Under the pieces are notes generated by a model. That model was not told where the DNA came from, did not search any database, and was given only the letters and a program-made list of their open reading frames with translations. Made by a program: the position numbers and the translations under genes. 64,000 bases of DNA from a candidate division Hyd24-12 bacterium UBA6080 (GTDB lineage: Bacteria; Fermentibacterota; Fermentibacteria; Fermentibacterales; JCC-6), in the NCBI GenBank assembly GCA_002436025.1, contig DIXM01000001.1, positions 1-64,000 of the forward strand, in the 5' to 3' direction. Positions 59,690 through 64,000 of the stretch are shown here, in pieces. Position 1 is the stretch's first letter; each line of letters starts with the position of its first letter.

Positions 59690-60237
59690 TGGTTCCTCTC
59701 TTCCATTTCGGGAAATACTTCTGCGGTATATACAAGGATCTCTGTTTCGTCGTGCTTCCATGCGTCGGGGGGAAGCCCTGCCTTGAGGCATGAATGAGCA
59801 AGGAGGGTTTCACGGTCCCAGCCCTCCTCGGTGGCCACCTGGGGAAGAAGGGTTCCCGCCCTGCGCCCCCTTCTCACGTAAACGCCGTGAACCCCGGGGA
59901 TGACCTGCGAGGGGAGCGCGGGCGTCATCTCTGAGAGGACGGATATCTGGATGGTCACGGAAACGGCCTCGGCGGGTGTTACGGGTCGAAACCGGGGGTC
60001 TCCTGTTGCGGCCGCACCCGCCATTGCGACTATGGTCGCACCCAGGGAGCCCGTTCCTGTGAAACTTCCGATGCACCCTCTGAGCTTTCCGTCCATCTTC
60101 AGGGTTACGAAGGCTCCACACCTGAGGCCGAACACGGCTTCGCTGCCTGGAACCGGCGGTGCACCGCCTGATGCGGCGCTCAGAACTGCCTTTTCAGCAA
60201 GGTCGAGAAGAAGGAGGCGTTCGGTCCGGCTCAACAC
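59686..60237 (-). CDS. amrA: AMMECR1-domain protein (AmmeMemoRadiSam system protein A)
   Basis: The product has 183 residues. The AMMECR1 signature is FVTLKMDGKLRGCIGSF, then FRPVTPAEAVSVTIQISVLSEM and VATEEGWDRETLLAHSCLKAGLPPDAW-type segments. The invariant LRGCIG is present. Its biochemical role is not established. It is next to the Memo gene in the AmmeMemoRadiSam set; the radical-SAM member is not in the window. Confidence 0.9.
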   Translation of the reverse strand: MLSRTERLLLLDLAEKAVLSAASGGAPPVPGSEAVFGLRCGAFVTLKMDGKLRGCIGSFTGTGSLGATIVAMAGAAATGDPRFRPVTPAEAVSVTIQISVLSEMTPALPSQVIPGVHGVYVRRGRRAGTLLPQVATEEGWDRETLLAHSCLKAGLPPDAWKHDETEILVYTAEVFPEMEERNQ

Positions 60238-61031
60238 GCCAGAGCCCCCCTTGCGATCATGCCGGAGAAGTACCCGACGACCTGTTTCTCACCCGCGCCG
60301 GCGTCAGCCGATGTGGAATAATCGATCTCAAGTGCCCTGCTGCCTCCCGCCAGGGCAGCAAAATGCATCAGTGTGACCATGGCGGCCCTGCCGCACGCCT
60401 CTCCCCCCCTTGAAAGAGCATCCAGAAGTGCATCGGGAGAAAGGGAGAGAAACGCCTCACGCACCATGGAATCGAGTTTCAGTGCCCTTGCGAGGCTGTG
60501 GTAGTGGGAGAGGTCGCTGCTTGCCACAAAAAAGGCGTCGGGAGCCTCTTCGTAAATGGCTCCGGCCAGGTCCGCAAGGAAAGACGGGTCATCGGAGATC
60601 GTCACAACGGGAATGACTGAAGCTCCGGGCCAGGTTGTGATCATGAATGGAAGCTGAACCTCGATGCTGTGTTCGGCCATCAGTGCCGAGCCGATACCCC
60701 TCCTTCTGAGCCCTGCGAAAGCCTGGCGGTCGACCTGAACGTTTCCGAGAGGCGTTCCGAGTTCACCCGCATCAAGCAGAACGGCGCCACGGACGAATGC
60801 CCTGTGACTGGGGGCGCACAGAACCACGCGGGGTACATCCCTGGGAGCCCTCGCATAGGCCATGCCGGCGGTTCTGCCGGAATAGACCATGCCTGCGTGG
60901 GGAACGACCATTCCCACTGCTCCCGGTAGAGGATCGGCAGGTCCGGCCAGCCGTGTCACAAGATCGGACAGCTCGCGGGGGTCTTTGGGGTAGAAGCTTC
61001 CCGCGAAGGAAGGCTCAAGAACCGTGCCCAA
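60231..61031 (-). CDS. amrB: Memo-family protein (AmmeMemoRadiSam system protein B)
   Basis: The product has 266 residues from TTG 61031, six bases after GGAGG; longer frames run back into dapB. It has PSFAGSFYPKDPREL, VVPHAGMVYSGRTAGMAYA, LCAPSHRAF, AEHSIEVQLPFM and FVASSDLSHYHS, all Memo marks. The His and Asp residues match the dioxygenase-like metal site. It overlaps amrA by seven bases and dapB by 17. Its function is still unsettled in bacteria. Confidence 0.9.
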   Translation of the reverse strand: MGTVLEPSFAGSFYPKDPRELSDLVTRLAGPADPLPGAVGMVVPHAGMVYSGRTAGMAYARAPRDVPRVVLCAPSHRAFVRGAVLLDAGELGTPLGNVQVDRQAFAGLRRRGIGSALMAEHSIEVQLPFMITTWPGASVIPVVTISDDPSFLADLAGAIYEEAPDAFFVASSDLSHYHSLARALKLDSMVREAFLSLSPDALLDALSRGGEACGRAAMVTLMHFAALAGGSRALEIDYSTSADAGAGEKQVVGYFSGMIARGALAC

Positions 61032-61719
61032 GCATGTCCTCCATCCCGTAAAGCCCCGGAGCCATGCCGGCGATGAACCTGGCGGCCCTGAGGGCACCAA
61101 GGGCCAGAACACTTCGGTCGGTTGTCATGTGTGTCAGGCAGAGCCTCTCACCCTGCCCAAGCAGGTGAACCTGATGCTCGCCGAAAACATCACCCCCCCT
61201 GAGGGAGTGAACACCGACCTCGCCGCCGGACCGTACACCAGTGTTCCCACGCCTTCCGAACACCACTTTCCCTTCCGAACCCTCGAGCAGCGCCAGGGCC
61301 GTCCCGCTGGGGCTGTCAACCTTGTTCCTGTGGTGGATCTCGACAAGCTCAACATCGAATCCTTCACCGAGCATGGCTCGGGCCTGCCTGACAAGCCGGT
61401 TCAGCACGAACACCCCGGTGCACATGTTGGAGCTGTAAAAAACGGCGCGTTCCCGTGACCACCGCTCAAGCATTGCCCGGCATGCATCGTCAAGCCCTGT
61501 GGTGCCGCTGACCAGGGCTGCGGGAGAACCCGACAGGGCTTTGTCCAGGTCGGCCCATGCAGTGGGAGAACTGAAATCAAGCACGACATCGGTGCCGGTG
61601 GGAATCTCCATTTGGGAATCGCAGTCGAGGAGTGCAGTGAGCAAAACGGACTGCGCCCGGGCCTCTCTTGTCACAGAGCTTCCCATTCTTCCCCTGGCGC
61701 CGAAAACGGCGTACTTCAT
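61015..61719 (-). CDS. dapB: 4-hydroxy-tetrahydrodipicolinate reductase
   Basis: The product has 234 residues, slightly short. NAD(P) site VFGARGRMGSS, VDFSSPTA-type VLDFSSPTA, LVSGTTGL, the catalytic EIHHRNKVDSPSGTAL and a C-terminal FGEHQVHLLGQGERLCLTHMT. It acts right after DapA in lysine and diaminopimelate synthesis. It overlaps dapA by four bases. Confidence 0.94.
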   Translation of the reverse strand: MKYAVFGARGRMGSSVTREARAQSVLLTALLDCDSQMEIPTGTDVVLDFSSPTAWADLDKALSGSPAALVSGTTGLDDACRAMLERWSRERAVFYSSNMCTGVFVLNRLVRQARAMLGEGFDVELVEIHHRNKVDSPSGTALALLEGSEGKVVFGRRGNTGVRSGGEVGVHSLRGGDVFGEHQVHLLGQGERLCLTHMTTDRSVLALGALRAARFIAGMAPGLYGMEDMLGHGS

Positions 61720-62591
61720 TCTAAGACTCCGGCCCCTTTCATTGCTGACAGAAGGGCTTCGATGCAGGGCTGCCCCACTGACACAAGGGGAAGCCTTGGC
61801 GCCGGGTCCGGAAAGATGCCGAGAATGTTCAGGGCCATCTTGACCGGACCGGGACTGGTTTCGGTGAAGAGTGCCCTGAAGAGAGGGAACAGCCTCTCGT
61901 GGATCCTCCGGGCAACTTCGACGTTTCCCGCAAGCCCCTGGCGGATCATCTCACTCATGGCTGCTGGAGCCACATTGGACGTAACCGATACCACACCATC
62001 CGATCCCATGAATGCCTGGGGCAGGGCCAGGTGGTCGTCGCCGGAGAAAAGCCCGATGGAGCATGCACGGCGTATCTCGGTTATCCTTTCAATACTGCCC
62101 GCGGCATCCTTGAGGGCTTTGATGTTCCCATGCCCGGCAAGTGCGGCTATGGTCTCCACCGTCATGCAGGTGCCGGTCCTGCCCGGTACGTTGTAGATCA
62201 TCACGGGAAGCGTGGAAGCGTCGGCCACTGCTTGGAAATGGGCGATCTGGCCCGCTGGTGTCGGCTTGTTGTAGTAGGGGGTGATGACGAGGACCCCGTC
62301 TATCCCGGTTTTGACCGCGTCGCGAGTGAACCTTGTCGTCGATTCAGTGCAGTTGGTGCCTGTCCCGCCAAGTACCGGTACCGCCCCCGCGGCCTGATCC
62401 ACAACGGTTTCCATCACCATAAGCCTCTCGGCTTCGCTCATGGTGGCGGGTTCGCCGGTGCAGCCGCACGCCAGGAGCCCCTCGACACCGTTTTCGATCT
62501 GAAATGCGACCAGGCGGCGGAGGGCCCCCGTGTCGGGGACCCCGCCTGTGAAAGGGGTTGCCAGGGCGGTTACGGTGCCCCGAAGGTTCAC
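61716..62591 (-). CDS. dapA: 4-hydroxy-tetrahydrodipicolinate synthase
   Basis: The product has 291 residues. GCTGEPATMSEAERL, VLVITPYYNKP (catalytic Tyr), VMIYNVPGRTG, ALKDAAGS (Schiff-base Lys) and FSGDDHLALPQAFMGSDGVVSVTSN. It condenses pyruvate with aspartate semialdehyde, first step to diaminopimelate. It overlaps slipin by four bases. Confidence 0.95.
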   Translation of the reverse strand: MNLRGTVTALATPFTGGVPDTGALRRLVAFQIENGVEGLLACGCTGEPATMSEAERLMVMETVVDQAAGAVPVLGGTGTNCTESTTRFTRDAVKTGIDGVLVITPYYNKPTPAGQIAHFQAVADASTLPVMIYNVPGRTGTCMTVETIAALAGHGNIKALKDAAGSIERITEIRRACSIGLFSGDDHLALPQAFMGSDGVVSVTSNVAPAAMSEMIRQGLAGNVEVARRIHERLFPLFRALFTETSPGPVKMALNILGIFPDPAPRLPLVSVGQPCIEALLSAMKGAGVLE

Positions 62592-63346
62592 TGCTTGTCC
62601 CTTTTTGCCATCATGTCCATGAAGGGCTTCATGAGTTCGATGGGGATGGGGAACGCGATAGTGGAGTTGTTCTCAGTAGCGATCTCGCTCAGGGTCTGCA
62701 GGTATCTGAGCTGGAGGGCGACAGGGTGCTGCTCGATAACCACGGCCGCTTCGCTGAGTTTCTTGGATGCCTGGAACTCGGCGTCGGCGCGGATGATCTT
62801 GGAGCGGCGGTCCCTCTCCGCTTCGGCCTCTTTTGCCATGACCCTCTGCATCTCAACGGGAAGGTCGACATGCTTGACCTCGACCGCGGTGACCTTGATG
62901 CCCCACGGGTCGGTGGCGCGGTCGAGTATGTCCTGCAGCCTGGAGTTGATCTCGTCGCGCTCGGACAGGAGCTGGTCGAGGGTGGCTTCACCCAGCACGC
63001 TTCGCAGGGTGGTCTGGGCGAGCTGGTTCGTGGCATACATGTAGTTGGTGACCTCGAGAATGGCGCGTTTGGGGTCCATCACCTTGTAGTATGCCACGGC
63101 GTTCACTTTCACACTTACGTTGTCGCGGGTGATTATGTCCTGCGGGGGGACGTCCATGGTTATTATCCTGAGGTCGACCTTCTTGAGCTGATCGATGACG
63201 GGGAAGACGAATATCAGCCCGGGGCCCTTCAGACCGATGACCTTGCCAAGACGGAAAACAACGCCCCGCTGGTACTCCTTGAGCACCCTGAGGGAGATGA
63301 GAAGAAAGAAACCAATGATCCCGAGAGGGATACAGATCACGCCCAT
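62588..63346 (-). CDS. Slipin (SPFH/Band 7 stomatin-like protein)
   Basis: The product has 252 residues. An N-terminal membrane hairpin (ICIPLGIIGFFLLISL) is followed by RVLKEYQRGVVFRLGKVIGLKGPGL-type sequence, then QDIITRDNVSVKVNAVAYYKV and a coiled-coil tail (EMQRVMAKEAEAERDRRSKI). Prokaryotic slipins form ring assemblies in membranes with an NfeD partner, here the next gene upstream, two bases away. Confidence 0.9.
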   Translation of the reverse strand: MGVICIPLGIIGFFLLISLRVLKEYQRGVVFRLGKVIGLKGPGLIFVFPVIDQLKKVDLRIITMDVPPQDIITRDNVSVKVNAVAYYKVMDPKRAILEVTNYMYATNQLAQTTLRSVLGEATLDQLLSERDEINSRLQDILDRATDPWGIKVTAVEVKHVDLPVEMQRVMAKEAEAERDRRSKIIRADAEFQASKKLSEAAVVIEQHPVALQLRYLQTLSEIATENNSTIAFPIPIELMKPFMDMMAKRDKQ

Positions 63347-63348
63347 GT

Positions 63349-63651
63349 TCAGCTTCCTTTCCTGTTGACGGGTTCAACTATGAGAACGGGATCGTCGGGG
63401 TCGTGGGTGAGGACCCTCACTTCCTGACCGGGTGAAAGCTGTGCTGCGGACCTGCACCACCACAACTCACCCCTGACTTCCATGACATGTCTGCCCCGAA
63501 AACCAACATGTCTTTTCACAACGCCTGTCTCACCGGTCATTCCGTCGTATCCGGTCAGTCTGGGTCGCTTCTGAGCACTCAGTCCGACGATGACAAGAAA
63601 GACGAAAATAGCGAGCAGAGTGGCGGCCGTGAGTAAGAGAGTGTAATTCAC
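63349..63651 (-). CDS. NfeD-like protein, partner of slipin
   Basis: The product has 100 residues from GTG 63651, which overlaps the pilT stop (GTGA) and follows TTGGAGGG. One membrane segment (LLLTAATLLAIFVFLVIVGL), then an OB-fold NfeD C-terminal domain (MTGETGVVKRHVGFRGRHVMEV, WWCRSAAQLSPGQEVRVL). This short NfeD1b type lacks the ClpP-like protease domain. It belongs with the slipin gene. Confidence 0.8.
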   Translation of the reverse strand: MNYTLLLTAATLLAIFVFLVIVGLSAQKRPRLTGYDGMTGETGVVKRHVGFRGRHVMEVRGELWWCRSAAQLSPGQEVRVLTHDPDDPVLIVEPVNRKGS

Positions 63652-64000
63652 AAAACCCTCCAATCGTCCGAGGATTCGACACCCTTAATCCTAAGTATCA
63701 GAGCCGTGGGATTGGTCGCGGCGGAGAGAGCCGTTTCCTGGTCGATGGCGCCGTCGGTCAGGAGCTGGAACAAAGCCATGTCGAAGGTTTGCATGCCGTA
63801 CTGCCTGCCGCTCTGCTCCATTGTTTCGTGGATGAGGTAGATCTTTTCGGGGTCGGAGATGCAGTCCATGATCGTCGACGTATGCATCATTATCTCGCAG
63901 GCGAGGACCCGCTCTCCGCTGTCGTCGCACCTGGGGAGAAGCCTCTGGCTGATGACTCCCTTGAGAAGACCACCGAGCTGTATCCTGACCTGTTTCTGCT
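63648..64000 (-). CDS. PilT-family twitching-motility ATPase, C-terminal part (cut by window edge)
   Basis: About 117 residues are visible, to the stop at 63648: LGGLLKGVISQRLLPRCDD, RVLACEIMM, YLIHETMEQSGRQYGMQTFD, ATNPTALILRIKG. This is the end of PilT/PilU-type retraction ATPases (GVISQxLLP and the MQTFDQ-like run). The nucleotide site lies outside the window. It powers type IV pilus retraction. The last residues overlap the nfeD-like start. Confidence 0.88.
   Translation of the reverse strand, partial: QKQVRIQLGGLLKGVISQRLLPRCDDSGERVLACEIMMHTSTIMDCISDPEKIYLIHETMEQSGRQYGMQTFDMALFQLLTDGAIDQETALSAATNPTALILRIKGVESSDDWRVL

Noticed and set aside
61899..63427. Rightward 381- and 289-residue frames
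   Set aside because: Antisense to dapA and slipin, both recognised by conserved motifs.

Overview
The window looks like a chromosome piece from an anaerobic, Gram-negative-type bacterium of the Fibrobacteres-Chlorobi-Bacteroidetes (FCB) neighbourhood, possibly a candidate phylum such as Fermentibacterota. The placement is inferred from several things. Secreted proteins end in a C-terminal sorting-type domain (SPNP/YPNP, D.(S/T)GRLV, LASGVY, ending VLVR). There are parvulin chaperones, lipoproteins and outer-membrane-barrel-like proteins. There are oxygen-sensitive Fe-S ATPases and a sigma-54 system. No 16S rRNA or tRNA gene was found by eye.

Layout. (1) 1-7.2 kb is a mobile or defence-flavoured edge: a two-spacer type I-E-like CRISPR remnant nested in the 3' end of a helicase-like gene, a group-II-type reverse transcriptase followed at once by a NYN-nuclease-like gene, a decayed IS3-family element, and an AT-rich orphan gene with a PD-(D/E)XK-like motif, divergent from a 31-residue peptide gene. 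(2) 7.2-17.4 kb is an unusual alternating array. Copies or remnants of one small helix-turn-helix (HTH) gene, seven segments in all, lie between genes for secreted or small proteins, including three proteins that each have seven repeat units (predicted seven-bladed beta-propellers). (3) 17.9-28.4 kb holds secreted, membrane and outer-membrane genes, including an EIIA-permease fusion, a SCP/CAP lipoprotein and an FG-GAP/ASPIC protein. (4) 28.5-34.0 kb is a sigma-54 activator with PAS domain, followed by a consensus sigma-54 promoter and a tightly overlapping operon of NifX-like proteins, a DUF5320 protein, two ferredoxin-MinD ATPases and two tiny proteins. This resembles the Orange Protein (ORP) system of Desulfovibrio. 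(5) 34.0-42.6 kb holds an ABC exporter, an arsR-acr3-arsR arsenic operon, PAS and HD-GYP signalling proteins, thioesterases and oligoendopeptidase F.

(6) 42.6-57.9 kb is a long leftward housekeeping run: upp, an M23 peptidase, a BioD-like/DRTGG protein, mfd, a SurA-like lipoprotein, three parvulin PPIases, an S4 protein, ftsE-ftsX, yajC, def, fmt and a DUF116 gene. Many of these overlap by the stop/start ATGA. (7) tyrS is divergent at 58 kb. It is followed by another leftward run of pilT (partial), nfeD-like, slipin, dapA, dapB, amrB (Memo), amrA (AMMECR1) and a coiled-coil lipoprotein.

The two places most likely to hold something undescribed are the HTH/secreted-protein array and the sigma-54/ORP-like operon. 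The CRISPR junction at the left edge may be biological or an assembly artefact. All family assignments are from reading motifs by eye; no database search was run.
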